Assembly (NCBI GenBank): GCA_027019325.1
Contig: JALUWT010000175.1
Span: 1-33,412 of the forward strand
Length of the DNA stretch: 33,412 nt
Source: Sulfurimonas sp.
GTDB taxonomy: Bacteria > Campylobacterota > Campylobacteria > Campylobacterales > Sulfurimonadaceae
Direction of reading: 5' to 3'
The notes under the pieces were generated by a model that saw only the letters and a list, made by a program, of their open reading frames with translations, did no database searches and was not told the origin of the DNA. Shown one piece after another: positions 8,666-17,987 of the stretch. Every line of letters begins with the position of its first letter. The stretch's first letter is position 1. The translations under genes and the position numbers were made by a program.

Positions 8666-11399
8666 ACTTTTTACACTTTTGCTTCTCATGGCTACAACTC
8701 TTTTTGCAGGAGTAACAGATAAAAGTGCTCTGCTTTACTATGGTGATAAAATCTCTTACCCTATGGCCGGCATCCATGACTATATCATCGTCCAGCCTTC
8801 CAATACAAATGTTTATACCCATGGTTTTAAAATTTACAAAAAGAAGATGTATGCCTATGTAAGCATTGGCGAGATGGACAGAGACAGTGAGCTTTACAAT
8901 GATATCAACAAAAGTTGGATAGTGGGTGAGAACAAAACATGGAAGAGTGATGTTTTAGATCTTACAAATCCGGAGTATCAGCAGTTTCTTTTTCGTAAAA
9001 TAATAGAACCACAAATAAAACGCGGTTTTAAAAACTTTTTCTTTGACACCCTCGACTCGTATGAACTTGTCGCAAAAACACCGGCGCAAAGACAAAAGAG
9101 CCAAAAAGCACTGATTCATATCATTAACACCTTTCACACACGCTACCCCAATGCCAAACTTATCATCAACAGAGGCTTTGAAATAATAGACGCTGTTCAC
9201 AACGCAGTAACAGCAGTTTTATTTGAATCGTACTATAAAGGTGTACATGGCAAAAAAACGAGTTACTATGCTGTAGAGAATAAAGACAGAGTATGGTTGG
9301 ATGCAAAACTGCAAAAAATTCGAAAATATAATCTTGATATCATTGCAGTTGATTATCTGCCATTTCAAGAGATAAATACAAAAAAAGCCAATCAGCTTGT
9401 AGACTCTTTACAAGCTAAAGGTTTTATTCCTTATGTCAGCACACAGGATTTGACGATTTATGGAAAATCTTCCAAAAATCCTATTAAGCGTGAGATTCTT
9501 ACTCTTGCTGATACCAGCCAGCACGATAAGATGGAAACCGGCGCCCACCTTTACGGAGCATTACCACTTGAGTATTTGGGTTACATTCAAAAACTTTACG
9601 ATATTCATCAGACATTACCAAGAATAGAGCAGATGCAGCAATATGCCGGTGTTGTTGTCTGGCTTCCACGGAGTTATCCAAATGCTGAAAAACTTGTTGC
9701 TTGGCTCACGCAGGTCAAAAATTCCGGTATCAAAATCGTTTTTGCAGGAAATTTTGGCATAGATAATATCAAACTGCTGCATGATTTTCGCATAAGTACG
9801 AAAGAGTATCCTCAAGCGGCCAACAATACAAATAAGGTACTCATATCAAGCAGTATTATGGGATTTGAAATGAAGCCCCCACTTGCTTATAACGGCTACT
9901 ATATAGATATTTCCAAAGGAGATCCACTCTATAAGATCACAGATTCTAATCATCACACAGCAGTGCTTGCCGCTGTAATGCCATGGGGAGGCTTTGCCAT
10001 TGGCAATGCTTTTATGACCACGATTAATGATGACAATATCTGGACCATTAATCCTTTTGAGTTTTTTAAAGAAGCACTCCAACTCAAGAGCATTCCTGTC
10101 CCTGATACAACAACAGAGAATGGAAAACGCATCTTTTTTAGCCATATAGATGGTGATGCAATTATGAATAGAGTTGAGTGGAATCCAAAACTCTTTTGTG
10201 GAGAGATTATTTTAAATGATATCCTTAAAAAATATCACACTCCTATTTCTGCCTCTATAGTCGGTGCAGAAGTCGATAGTAACGGTCTCTATCCAAAGCT
10301 CTCACCACAACTACAACAATTAGTCAAAAATATTTATAAACTCCCAAATGTGGAGGGAGCAACACATACCTTTTCGCATCCGTTTTTCTGGGAAAAAATC
10401 AAAAATGGAAACCTTGCTCCACAATACAGACTTGATCCAAAAGGGTATACATTTTCTCTTCCTTATGAGATAGAAGGCATGTTGCAGCAAATCAATGAAC
10501 AATATTATCCAAAAGATAAAATGCCAAAAGCACATACCCTATTTTGGAGTGGTGATTGTATGCCACAGCTCAACGCACTTAGTTTCGTCTATAAACACAA
10601 AATTTTAAACATCAATGGAGGGGACACCTATGCCACCAATCTACACCCATGGCTCTCATATATAGCCCCCTATGGTATTGAACGTGGAGAGTATTATCAA
10701 ATATATACAGGGCAACAGGATGAAAATGTCTATACAAATGACTGGAAAGGGCCCTATTGGGGATTTAGAAATGTCATACAAACATTTAAGCTCACAGATT
10801 CTCCAAGACGTTTTAAACCGATTGACATCTATTATCATTACTATTCAGGTTCCAAAAGAGCCTCTTTCAACGCCTTAAAATATGTCTATGACTGGGTAAT
10901 GAAACGAGACACAAACCCAATGTTTACCTCAGAATATATTCCTAAAGCCATGGATTACTATACACTCTCCATGGCACAAGAGGGAGATAGATTTTTATTT
11001 GCCGGTCTGCATGATCTTAAAACTGTTCGTATAGAGAAAAAAGATGCAACTATAAATTTAAAAAAATCACTCAATATTGCCGGTTACAAACATTTTCAAA
11101 ACCATACGTATCTCCATATTGGTACAGATACCAAGGCCCTCATTGATACGCATCCAACAGAAGTCAAACAGCCTTATCTAGTCAGTGCCAATGGAAAGAT
11201 CACAGAATTAACGCAAGACGCGAAACATTTTCATATCAAACTTAGTGCACATGTACCTCTTAAATTAGAGCTTTTTATGCCAAAAGAGTGCCGCTATAAA
11301 CTTTCCCCGGGCTATAAAAAAGAGTTAGAACAAGAGAATATAATCTCCTTTAGCTATAAAAGCAGAACAGAAGTTGTTGTCGATGCGATTTGCAAATAA
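8643..11399 (+). CDS. pelA: PelA, periplasmic Pel hydrolase and deacetylase
   Basis: The 918-residue product has a signal peptide ending near TTLFA-GVTD. The N-terminal domain (about 25-270) is a GH114-like hydrolase with IGEMDRD, FFDTLDSY and LFESYY; Glu195 matches the catalytic Glu218 of Pseudomonas PelA by position. A Rossmann-like middle part follows. The deacetylase domain has HIDGDA with D503 and D505, and THTFSHPFFW with H575 and H579. The spacings (72 and 74 residues) equal those of D528/D530 and H600/H604 in Pseudomonas, so the metal site is intact. It is predicted to deacetylate Pel, giving it positive charge, and to cleave it. It overlaps both neighbours. One CTCACGCA lies at 9715. 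Confidence 0.96.
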   Translation: MKHLCSSKLFTLLLLMATTLFAGVTDKSALLYYGDKISYPMAGIHDYIIVQPSNTNVYTHGFKIYKKKMYAYVSIGEMDRDSELYNDINKSWIVGENKTWKSDVLDLTNPEYQQFLFRKIIEPQIKRGFKNFFFDTLDSYELVAKTPAQRQKSQKALIHIINTFHTRYPNAKLIINRGFEIIDAVHNAVTAVLFESYYKGVHGKKTSYYAVENKDRVWLDAKLQKIRKYNLDIIAVDYLPFQEINTKKANQLVDSLQAKGFIPYVSTQDLTIYGKSSKNPIKREILTLADTSQHDKMETGAHLYGALPLEYLGYIQKLYDIHQTLPRIEQMQQYAGVVVWLPRSYPNAEKLVAWLTQVKNSGIKIVFAGNFGIDNIKLLHDFRISTKEYPQAANNTNKVLISSSIMGFEMKPPLAYNGYYIDISKGDPLYKITDSNHHTAVLAAVMPWGGFAIGNAFMTTINDDNIWTINPFEFFKEALQLKSIPVPDTTTENGKRIFFSHIDGDAIMNRVEWNPKLFCGEIILNDILKKYHTPISASIVGAEVDSNGLYPKLSPQLQQLVKNIYKLPNVEGATHTFSHPFFWEKIKNGNLAPQYRLDPKGYTFSLPYEIEGMLQQINEQYYPKDKMPKAHTLFWSGDCMPQLNALSFVYKHKILNINGGDTYATNLHPWLSYIAPYGIERGEYYQIYTGQQDENVYTNDWKGPYWGFRNVIQTFKLTDSPRRFKPIDIYYHYYSGSKRASFNALKYVYDWVMKRDTNPMFTSEYIPKAMDYYTLSMAQEGDRFLFAGLHDLKTVRIEKKDATINLKKSLNIAGYKHFQNHTYLHIGTDTKALIDTHPTEVKQPYLVSANGKITELTQDAKHFHIKLSAHVPLKLELFMPKECRYKLSPGYKKELEQENIISFSYKSRTEVVVDAICK

Positions 11400-12441
11400 A
11401 GAGAAAGTTTATGTAGCAAGCTACAAAGAGGTCATTATCGGTTTTATCACCTTTGCTTTGATTCTCTTTGTGCTTTATCCAAAAGACCTCATACTCCAAC
11501 AGATTTTAAAGGAAAAATCAAACTATGACTTAAGTGTGCTCTATCTCAAAAATATGCTTCGAAATGATCCTAAAAATGAAAAACTCATTTTGACACTTGC
11601 GCAAAAAAGCATCAAAAGTCAAAATCGAGATTTAGCACTCCGTCTTTTAGAACTACTAAAAAAATCTTCACACAAAGAAGTACAAAAGAAAGCCTACCTT
11701 CTGAGTTATAAACTTTTAAAACAGAACTATTTTTTCTTGCAAAACAAAAAAGACAAAGCTGGAATGCAAAAGCTGCGAAAAGAGCTTGCAACAGTTTTTC
11801 TTACTATTTTGAACAGACATTTTTACAATGATGAAGATCTCAAAATGCTCTATAAAGAAGCGATGTTTTTAAAAAGTGAAGAAGTGCAGTATTTATTGCT
11901 TACAAAGATGATTCAAAAAAATCCGGACAATATTAAACAACTCAAAGATGCCCTTTACCTTGCTTCGAAACTAAAAAAGTACAATGAAGCATTTCACTAT
12001 CTTGATAAACTTGCAAAACTAGACAAAAAACATATGCTAAAATACAATAATACCTACTTTTATCTTCTCACGCAGGTCTACAACTATAAAGAGCTCGAAA
12101 ATCATCTTCTTACAGTTGCAAAAAATTCCAAATATTGGCAAGATAAAGTTATAGAGTTTTATCTCGCACATAAAAAGTATAAAAAAGCAGCTGCGTATTA
12201 TATGCATCTTTTTTATCAAACAAAAGATTATCATAAAAGAAGAGATTTGTGGCTCAAAGCACTTATAACACTGCAATCTGGAAATTTACTCAAAGATGCA
12301 GTACAATTAGGAAGTAAGTATGAAGAGTACTTCATCAAAAGCAAAGAAGCCAGAGTGACGCTTTTAAAACTCTATCTCTCTGCAAATGATGTGCAAAAAG
12401 CAAAAGAACTCTCGGCAAAAATATTAAAGGTTTTCAAATGA
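11383..12441 (+). CDS. PelB N-terminal part as a separate gene: membrane-anchored TPR protein
   Basis: The product, 352 residues from ATG 11383, has a short cytoplasmic N-terminus and one membrane segment (IIGFITFALILFVLYP), then a periplasmic helical repeat region: LSVLYLKNMLRNDPKNEKLIL, LALRLLELLKK and YNEAFHYLDKLAKLDKKH are TPR-like (runs broken by description). This layout matches the start of the single large PelB of Pseudomonas, where a membrane segment and TPRs precede the barrel. The track's start at 11374 is a TTG; neither start has a strong ribosome site, and ATG 11383 overlaps pelA by 17 bases. The end overlaps the next gene by ATGA. Together the two proteins total about 1270 residues, against 1193 for Pseudomonas PelB. 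I leave the symbol blank because the split form has no fixed name. Confidence 0.85.
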   Translation: MRFANKEKVYVASYKEVIIGFITFALILFVLYPKDLILQQILKEKSNYDLSVLYLKNMLRNDPKNEKLILTLAQKSIKSQNRDLALRLLELLKKSSHKEVQKKAYLLSYKLLKQNYFFLQNKKDKAGMQKLRKELATVFLTILNRHFYNDEDLKMLYKEAMFLKSEEVQYLLLTKMIQKNPDNIKQLKDALYLASKLKKYNEAFHYLDKLAKLDKKHMLKYNNTYFYLLTQVYNYKELENHLLTVAKNSKYWQDKVIEFYLAHKKYKKAAAYYMHLFYQTKDYHKRRDLWLKALITLQSGNLLKDAVQLGSKYEEYFIKSKEARVTLLKLYLSANDVQKAKELSAKILKVFK

Positions 12442-15203
12442 TACGTATTATTTTTTTAGTATCACTACTCCTCTTCTTCTCATTTGAAGCCAACGCAAAG
12501 GTTTCTCTCAGTGATACAGAAATAAAGCTGATGTTTCAATCTTTTGTCTACTCAAATGATTTAGAAAATGCTTATAAAACTGCAAAAATCGCCTACAATA
12601 GAGATCCAAACTCCTACTACTGGAACCAAAAAATGGCGGAGATTTGCAGATGGAGCGGCCGAGGAGCAGAGGCGATGAAGTATCTGCGTTTTTTATATGA
12701 CAAAAAGCACAGTTCCAAACTTGCCAAAGATATCATCGATTACGGGCTCAGTGCCTATCAATATGAAGCGATTAAAGATTTAGTCACGCAAGAAGCACTA
12801 CAAAAACCGACTGAAAAAAATATCCAAAGAATGGTCTATATTTATACGCAGACAGGAGAGCCTCAAAAGGCAGCAAAAATCTTGCATAAACTTTATCTTC
12901 GCACGCATAAAAGTAATTTTTTAACAAAAGAGTTACAGATATATATGAATATGGGCGACATTGAGGCAGCAAAAAGAATCGTCACACACATAGAAAAAAA
13001 TAACCTTTACAACTATGACAACATCCAGCTGCTCTCCTACTATTACTATCTCTCACGCAATATACAAAAAGCATACAGTATCTTAAATAAGGTCAATATT
13101 TCAAAAAAATATAATGAAAAACTCTACCAGACAATGAGTGATTTGGGATGGTATTTGCAGCATTACACAAAAGCATCAAGCATTTCTCAGACAATCTTGC
13201 AACACAAAGATGGCCGTCTGGTTGATTATGAGAGAGTCATTTATGCCAACAGAGATGCTAACCCCTCTCTGGCTATGGAAACTGCTTTAAAAGCATATGA
13301 GAAGTATCATCACAGCTATCTTTTTTATACCTTTGCCAACAATGCGCTTAAAACAAAAAAATTCCAACTCCTCTCTACTACAATCCTTACAATCGACAAG
13401 GAAAAAACTGCTCTCACGCAAGAGGCAAATTACTGGCTCATTAAAGCACAGCTAGCTGCACATTTTAAAGAGCGAAAAAAAGCACATTATGCTCTGTTGC
13501 AAGCTTTACGATTAGATAAACATAACCTGCAGATTCAATTTACTGCCATAGACCTCTTTTTGCAATATGGTTTTTATGCAGATGCCAAAGTAACACTGCA
13601 AGATATTGTTGAGGAGAAAACAGTTCCTGTATCACTCTATTTTCCTGTTGCTTCACTCTATTACAGTTTGCATGACATCAATTTGGCTGCTTTTTATGCA
13701 GACAAACTCCAGCAGATGCAATCACCCCTCACGCAAACACTTGCATTTCATTTTTTGCGTTTAAATATTTACAGAGCGCAGTTGAATCATCCGGCTGTGG
13801 CACATGAGATAAGAGAGCTTGAGGGCTTATTGCAAAGAGAAAGAAAAAACAATCCCAAGAGCATAAAAAGTGATAAATATCTTTATGATTATTTACGTCT
13901 TTCTCTCTACACTTTGGGAGCAGATAAGTTTGAAAAAGAGCTTGCAGATGCTAAAAAATATCTCTCAACAGCGCACTATAATGACATGCAATACGCCTGG
14001 GCTGTTCAAAACAATGCTGATGAAAAAGCACATGCAATCTACCTGCAGACCAGTACAAGAGAGGTTTGGCTTGAGTTTTCCAATGCTCTTATGCAACAAG
14101 AGCACAGTAAAATTGAAGACCTTCTTTTTGCCTATTTAAGAACGCTGCCACTGAATGATGCTGCCTATGGCGCACAAAATGACGGGCAAACTGCCCTTTC
14201 CCAATCACTCACATACAGTTCACTCAATACAAACCAAAGAGATCAAAATGCTTATATCTCTTGGCTTAACTTGACAAAAAAACGTTCTGATCTGTTTGAT
14301 TCGAAACTCTCATACTATAATCGTAATCCGCTTCTTCGAAAATATGTAAAAATAAAAAATGATACTTACATTAATGATGGTATTTTCCTCTTGAGTCATC
14401 TTGAATACTACAAAAATTCTACGCTTGATGACACACTTCTACTCTATACGCCAAAGAGCTCTCTTGGAGTAGATTTTGGAGTGAGAAAACTTTTTAACAA
14501 AGCAAAAGTAGAACTCAAAGGCGGTTATGCGGACAGTATGGACTCTTACTATCGTTTTTCCCTCTACGGAGAGTATATTTTGAACAGCTATTTTACACTC
14601 AAAGCCAAAGCAGCCAAGAACATCACAGCTGATGAGTCTACGCAACTTCTTCTCGGTGGTAAAAAAGATATGCTCTCCCTGGGTATTCTCTACAACATCC
14701 TCAACTCTACATCACTTGAGATGAGATATGACAGAAATAGCTACACTTCTCAAGATAATATAAAAATTGGACGTGGAAATTACTTTAGTGCAAATCTCGG
14801 TTATCAAATCAGAAATGGGTATCCGGATTTACATATCGGTATCTTTAGCGATGCCGGAGTTTATCAGGAAAATGCAGGTTCAAAAGGTGTTATGGACAGA
14901 CTACAGGATGAAAACTTCAAAGTGCTTCCAAAAGATTTTTACAATCTTGGTGTCAACTTCTCCTATGGTATGCAAAATAGTGAAATCTACACAAGAGTCT
15001 GGAGACCATACTTTGAGGGTTCAAGCTATTATAACAGTGAACTGGGTGATTTTACGTATGGATTTAGTGCCGGCTATGGTGGCAAAGTCTACTCTCAAGA
15101 TCACCTTGTCATTGGTACGGAGTATACAAACTCCGTCAGTGGCGTCGGTGGCAATATATTGGAAATATTTTTACGTTATGAATTTTTATACACGCATCGC
15201 TAA
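12438..15203 (+). CDS. pelB: PelB, TPR scaffold and outer-membrane beta-barrel export pore
   Basis: The 921-residue protein has a cleavable signal (LLLFFSFEANA-K) and then many TPR repeats up to about residue 560, for example LENAYKTAKIAYNRDPNSYYW and GEPQKAAKILHKLYLR. The C-terminal 300 residues show alternating strands typical of an outer-membrane barrel (SSLGVDFGVRKLF, AKVELKGGYAD, YTSQDNIKIGRG) and finish with ILEIFLRYEFLYTHR, a strand-like end. In Pseudomonas, PelB TPRs bind PelA and the barrel exports Pel with PelC. It starts within an ATGA overlap after the upstream TPR gene. Four CTCACGCA octamers (13052, 13413, 13728 here, and 12067 just upstream) cluster in the two pelB genes. It ends 3 bases before the convergent galE stop. 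Confidence 0.94.
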   Translation: MIRIIFLVSLLLFFSFEANAKVSLSDTEIKLMFQSFVYSNDLENAYKTAKIAYNRDPNSYYWNQKMAEICRWSGRGAEAMKYLRFLYDKKHSSKLAKDIIDYGLSAYQYEAIKDLVTQEALQKPTEKNIQRMVYIYTQTGEPQKAAKILHKLYLRTHKSNFLTKELQIYMNMGDIEAAKRIVTHIEKNNLYNYDNIQLLSYYYYLSRNIQKAYSILNKVNISKKYNEKLYQTMSDLGWYLQHYTKASSISQTILQHKDGRLVDYERVIYANRDANPSLAMETALKAYEKYHHSYLFYTFANNALKTKKFQLLSTTILTIDKEKTALTQEANYWLIKAQLAAHFKERKKAHYALLQALRLDKHNLQIQFTAIDLFLQYGFYADAKVTLQDIVEEKTVPVSLYFPVASLYYSLHDINLAAFYADKLQQMQSPLTQTLAFHFLRLNIYRAQLNHPAVAHEIRELEGLLQRERKNNPKSIKSDKYLYDYLRLSLYTLGADKFEKELADAKKYLSTAHYNDMQYAWAVQNNADEKAHAIYLQTSTREVWLEFSNALMQQEHSKIEDLLFAYLRTLPLNDAAYGAQNDGQTALSQSLTYSSLNTNQRDQNAYISWLNLTKKRSDLFDSKLSYYNRNPLLRKYVKIKNDTYINDGIFLLSHLEYYKNSTLDDTLLLYTPKSSLGVDFGVRKLFNKAKVELKGGYADSMDSYYRFSLYGEYILNSYFTLKAKAAKNITADESTQLLLGGKKDMLSLGILYNILNSTSLEMRYDRNSYTSQDNIKIGRGNYFSANLGYQIRNGYPDLHIGIFSDAGVYQENAGSKGVMDRLQDENFKVLPKDFYNLGVNFSYGMQNSEIYTRVWRPYFEGSSYYNSELGDFTYGFSAGYGGKVYSQDHLVIGTEYTNSVSGVGGNILEIFLRYEFLYTHR

Positions 15204-15206
15204 GAT

Positions 15207-16214
15207 TTACTTGTAACCATTCGGGTTCATTGACTGCCAGCGCCATGCATCCTCACACATGTCATTGACATCTTTTTTTGCATACCAGCCAAGAACTTCT
15301 TGTGCATACGACGGGTCTGCATAACATTTTGCAATGTCACCGGCACGTCTTGGAGCAAAATTGTAAGCTATTTTTTTGCCCGAAGCCTTCTCAAAAGCAT
15401 GCAGCATATCTAAAACAGAGTAGCCTTTTCCCGTTCCAAGATTTACTGTAAGAACTTTATTTAAAGCATTAATCTTCTCTAGTGCCTTTACGTGCCCCTG
15501 CGCTAAATCAACTACATGGATGTAATCTCTCACGCCGGTACCATCGGGAGTATCATAATCATTTCCGAAAATTTGCAGGGCTTCTCTTTTACCGACTGCT
15601 ACCTGTGCGATGTAAGGCATAAGATTGTTCGGTATACCGTTTGGATCTTCTCCGATGAGTCCTGAAGGGTGTGCTCCAACAGGATTGAAATAGCGCAAAA
15701 GTATGATTTTCCAAGTTGCGTCTGAGACAAAAACATCTCTAAGTATCTCTTCTATGAAAAGCTTACTGCGTCCATATGGGTTTGTGGCACTAAGAGGAAA
15801 ATCTTCTTTTATTGGTGTTGCGTGAGGATCGCCGTAAACGGTGGCGGAGGAGCTAAAGACTATCTTTTTGCAGTTATTTTTTTGCATCACTTCACACAGA
15901 GCAACTGTCCCGTAGACATTGTTGTCGTAATACTCCAAGGGCATTGCAACAGACTCACCGACAGCTTTTAGCCCTGCAAAGTGAATGACAGAATCTATTG
16001 CATATGCATCAAAAACTTTTTGTAAGGCTGCTTTGTCACGAATATCACCCTCAACAAATTTTACAGCTTTGCCTGTAATCTTCTCTACGCGGGAGAGTGC
16101 TGCTATTGAAGCATTTGAAAGATTGTCATAGACAACAAAATCATAGCCTACCTCAAAGAGCTCAACACAGGTATGTGTTCCTATATAGCCCGCTCCACCT
16201 GTAATTAAAACCAT
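15207..16214 (-). CDS. galE: UDP-glucose/UDP-GlcNAc 4-epimerase
   Basis: This extended short-chain dehydrogenase begins MVLITGGAGYIGTHTC, the NAD-binding glycine motif; I choose ATG 16214 because family members start here, giving 335 residues rather than 340. FSSSATVYG and YGRSK supply the catalytic Ser, Tyr and Lys. RRAGDIAKCYADPSYA aligns with the E. coli segment holding Tyr299; the aligned residue here is Cys297, as in human GALE, which accepts N-acetylated sugars. It may therefore make UDP-GalNAc for Pel as well as UDP-galactose for surface glycans (inference). It is last in the moaD-moaE-moeA run on minus and converges on pelB with a 3-base gap. One CTCACGCA on the coding strand is at 15819. 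Confidence 0.95.
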   Translation of the reverse strand: MVLITGGAGYIGTHTCVELFEVGYDFVVYDNLSNASIAALSRVEKITGKAVKFVEGDIRDKAALQKVFDAYAIDSVIHFAGLKAVGESVAMPLEYYDNNVYGTVALCEVMQKNNCKKIVFSSSATVYGDPHATPIKEDFPLSATNPYGRSKLFIEEILRDVFVSDATWKIILLRYFNPVGAHPSGLIGEDPNGIPNNLMPYIAQVAVGKREALQIFGNDYDTPDGTGVRDYIHVVDLAQGHVKALEKINALNKVLTVNLGTGKGYSVLDMLHAFEKASGKKIAYNFAPRRAGDIAKCYADPSYAQEVLGWYAKKDVNDMCEDAWRWQSMNPNGYK

Positions 16215-16215
16215 A

Positions 16216-16761
16216 TTATCCGGCTGCATTCATCGCGAGTTGTGCCATCTTCTGCATATACGCATCGACACTCTCACCTGCATCTAAAACTTTTTTCAGT
16301 TCATTGATGAAGTACTCTTTTGTTCGCTCATCTGCTATGTTAAAAGTATAAAATACCCACTCAGCATTGAGTGCAATCCTTTCACCGTTTTTTTCAACCT
16401 CAAATTTTCTGTAAAGATTGATATCCGTCGCAGCCAAAAGCTCTAAAACTGTTGTATAAAAAGTATTGAGCTCATAATTGAGCAGTGAGGAGAGCTCCTC
16501 TTTTGAAATTTTGGCATCATTATCGTCAAAATCAAATCTTCCAAGAATTAAGGCATCCCCAAGAATGAGCTGTTCGCCAAGGAAATATGCCGGCTTTTTT
16601 GCACTCAAAGCATTAGCATCAGCGTAAATGACATGTTCATTAACAGATTCCAGTTCATCAATGAGGATAGAGCTAAAAAATGTGTAGACACTGTTGGCTT
16701 TCATCTCAATGTCGAGCTCTACGACTTCTTGCGTGAGGGGATTAACAGAGAGTGCTTTCAT
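16216..16761 (-). CDS. Conserved-looking protein of unknown function in the moa/galE operon
   Basis: I do not recognise this 181-residue protein. It has no signal peptide, no membrane segment and no evident nucleotide-binding loop. It is acidic, with a likely mixed alpha/beta N-terminal half (VYTFFSSILID, KKPAYFLGEQLILGDALILG) and a helical C-terminal half (TKEYFINELKKVLDAGESV). The start ATG shares one base with the moeA stop (TAATG) and the stop lies one base before the preferred galE ATG, so it is translated within the same mRNA. Its codon use and the CTCACGCA copy at 16730 look native. Context hints at surface sugar or molybdenum cofactor metabolism but does not decide. Confidence 0.8.
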   Translation of the reverse strand: MKALSVNPLTQEVVELDIEMKANSVYTFFSSILIDELESVNEHVIYADANALSAKKPAYFLGEQLILGDALILGRFDFDDNDAKISKEELSSLLNYELNTFYTTVLELLAATDINLYRKFEVEKNGERIALNAEWVFYTFNIADERTKEYFINELKKVLDAGESVDAYMQKMAQLAMNAAG

Positions 16762-17987
16762 TAAAACTCTCCCAAAAGGATGACAGAGACATAAGTACCT
16801 GCTTCTAAAAACTTGTCATCTTCTCCGGCTATCATCAATGCAGAGTTATCAAGCATATTTGTAAGTATCGCAGAACTTCCCACTTTTTTACCCTCAAAGT
16901 TGACAAAGTACTCGCCATCCTCTACAATGACATTACATGCAGTAAACTCTGTAAACCTGCTTCGTTTTTTAAAGTCTTCTTGTAGTTTTGCAGCAACTCT
17001 CTTATAAGGTGCGCTTTTACCCAACATTTTCGCAATCAGCGGCAGAGCATATAAAATAGCCGTTACCGTAGAGGAGTAGGCAAATCCAGGCAATGCTAAA
17101 GTAAATTTGTGACCGCGCTGTGCCACAAGAATATGACGACCCGGTTTTATGCCCACACCTCTATAGACGACTTCTGCACCAAGACGGGGAATAATGTCTT
17201 TTACAAAGTCATAATCGCCAACACTCACGCCACCCGTGCTCACTAAAATATCTGCAGACTCTAAAGCATTCTCAAATGTTTTCATGATGGCATCTTTGTC
17301 ATCAGGAGCCGTTCCAAGCTGAATGACTTCTGCACCGGCCTGTTCAAAAAGAGCTGCCAAAGTGTAGTTGTTTGAACTTCTAATTTGTGCAGGATTATCA
17401 GAGTTTTCACCCAAATCCAAAATTTCACTTCCCGTTGCAATGACGGCTACACGAGGGCGCAGTGCTACTTTTACCATGACCTGATTCAGCCCTGCCATCA
17501 CACCAATCTCAGCAAAACCTATCTTGGTGCCTTTTTTGATGAGGACATCCTCTGCTGCATATCCCTCTCCAACCGGTCGAACGGCATTGCCAACTGCAAC
17601 CTCTTCGTTAATAATAATCTTACCCTCTTTAAAAGTAACATTCTCTATCTGAATTAAAGTATCACTCCCGGAGGGCATCATCGAACCTGTAAAAGTTTTG
17701 ATGGACTCCCCTTCTGCTAAAACACGTGTCTCATCATGCCCGGCAGGGTTGTCTCCAAGAACAATCAATTCGCCTTTTTGCAAATCTTCATGACGGATAG
17801 CATAGCCATCCATCGAAGCTGTCGGGAACTGCGGGTCATTAAATTCAGCCGCTATATCTTGTGCCAAAACTCTGCCCAAGGCATCGCTCAAAGGGACTCT
17901 CTCGTAGCGGTGATCATTTACCTGCAGGAGATCCAACATATTTTGACTTGTCTCAAAAGAGATAAAATCAATTCCTGTTATACTCAT
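16761..17987 (-). CDS. moeA: Molybdopterin molybdotransferase MoeA
   Basis: The 408-residue product catalyses insertion of molybdate into adenylated molybdopterin, the last step of molybdenum cofactor synthesis. Visible family marks are the N-terminal FNDPQFPTASMDGYAIR, TFTGSMMPSGSDTLIQIE in domain II, and the MoCF-fold segment LVSTGGVSVGDYDFVKDIIP followed by IKPGRHILVAQRG and LPGFAYSSTVTAI. Length is typical. Its ATG overlaps the moaE stop by four bases (ATGA), so translation is coupled. Cofactor genes fit the molybdoenzymes used by respiratory Campylobacterota (nitrate, formate or polysulfide enzymes), but none of those enzymes is in the window. Confidence 0.96.
   Translation of the reverse strand: MSITGIDFISFETSQNMLDLLQVNDHRYERVPLSDALGRVLAQDIAAEFNDPQFPTASMDGYAIRHEDLQKGELIVLGDNPAGHDETRVLAEGESIKTFTGSMMPSGSDTLIQIENVTFKEGKIIINEEVAVGNAVRPVGEGYAAEDVLIKKGTKIGFAEIGVMAGLNQVMVKVALRPRVAVIATGSEILDLGENSDNPAQIRSSNNYTLAALFEQAGAEVIQLGTAPDDKDAIMKTFENALESADILVSTGGVSVGDYDFVKDIIPRLGAEVVYRGVGIKPGRHILVAQRGHKFTLALPGFAYSSTVTAILYALPLIAKMLGKSAPYKRVAAKLQEDFKKRSRFTEFTACNVIVEDGEYFVNFEGKKVGSSAILTNMLDNSALMIAGEDDKFLEAGTYVSVILLGEF

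Noticed and set aside
12438-12441. Frameshift or sequencing error splitting pelB
   Set aside because: The downstream ORF has its own good signal peptide directly after the ATGA overlap, which a simple frameshift would not create.
14767-15216. 149-aa plus-strand ORF in another frame
   Set aside because: It overlaps the barrel region of pelB, whose frame is continuous and has the expected strand pattern.
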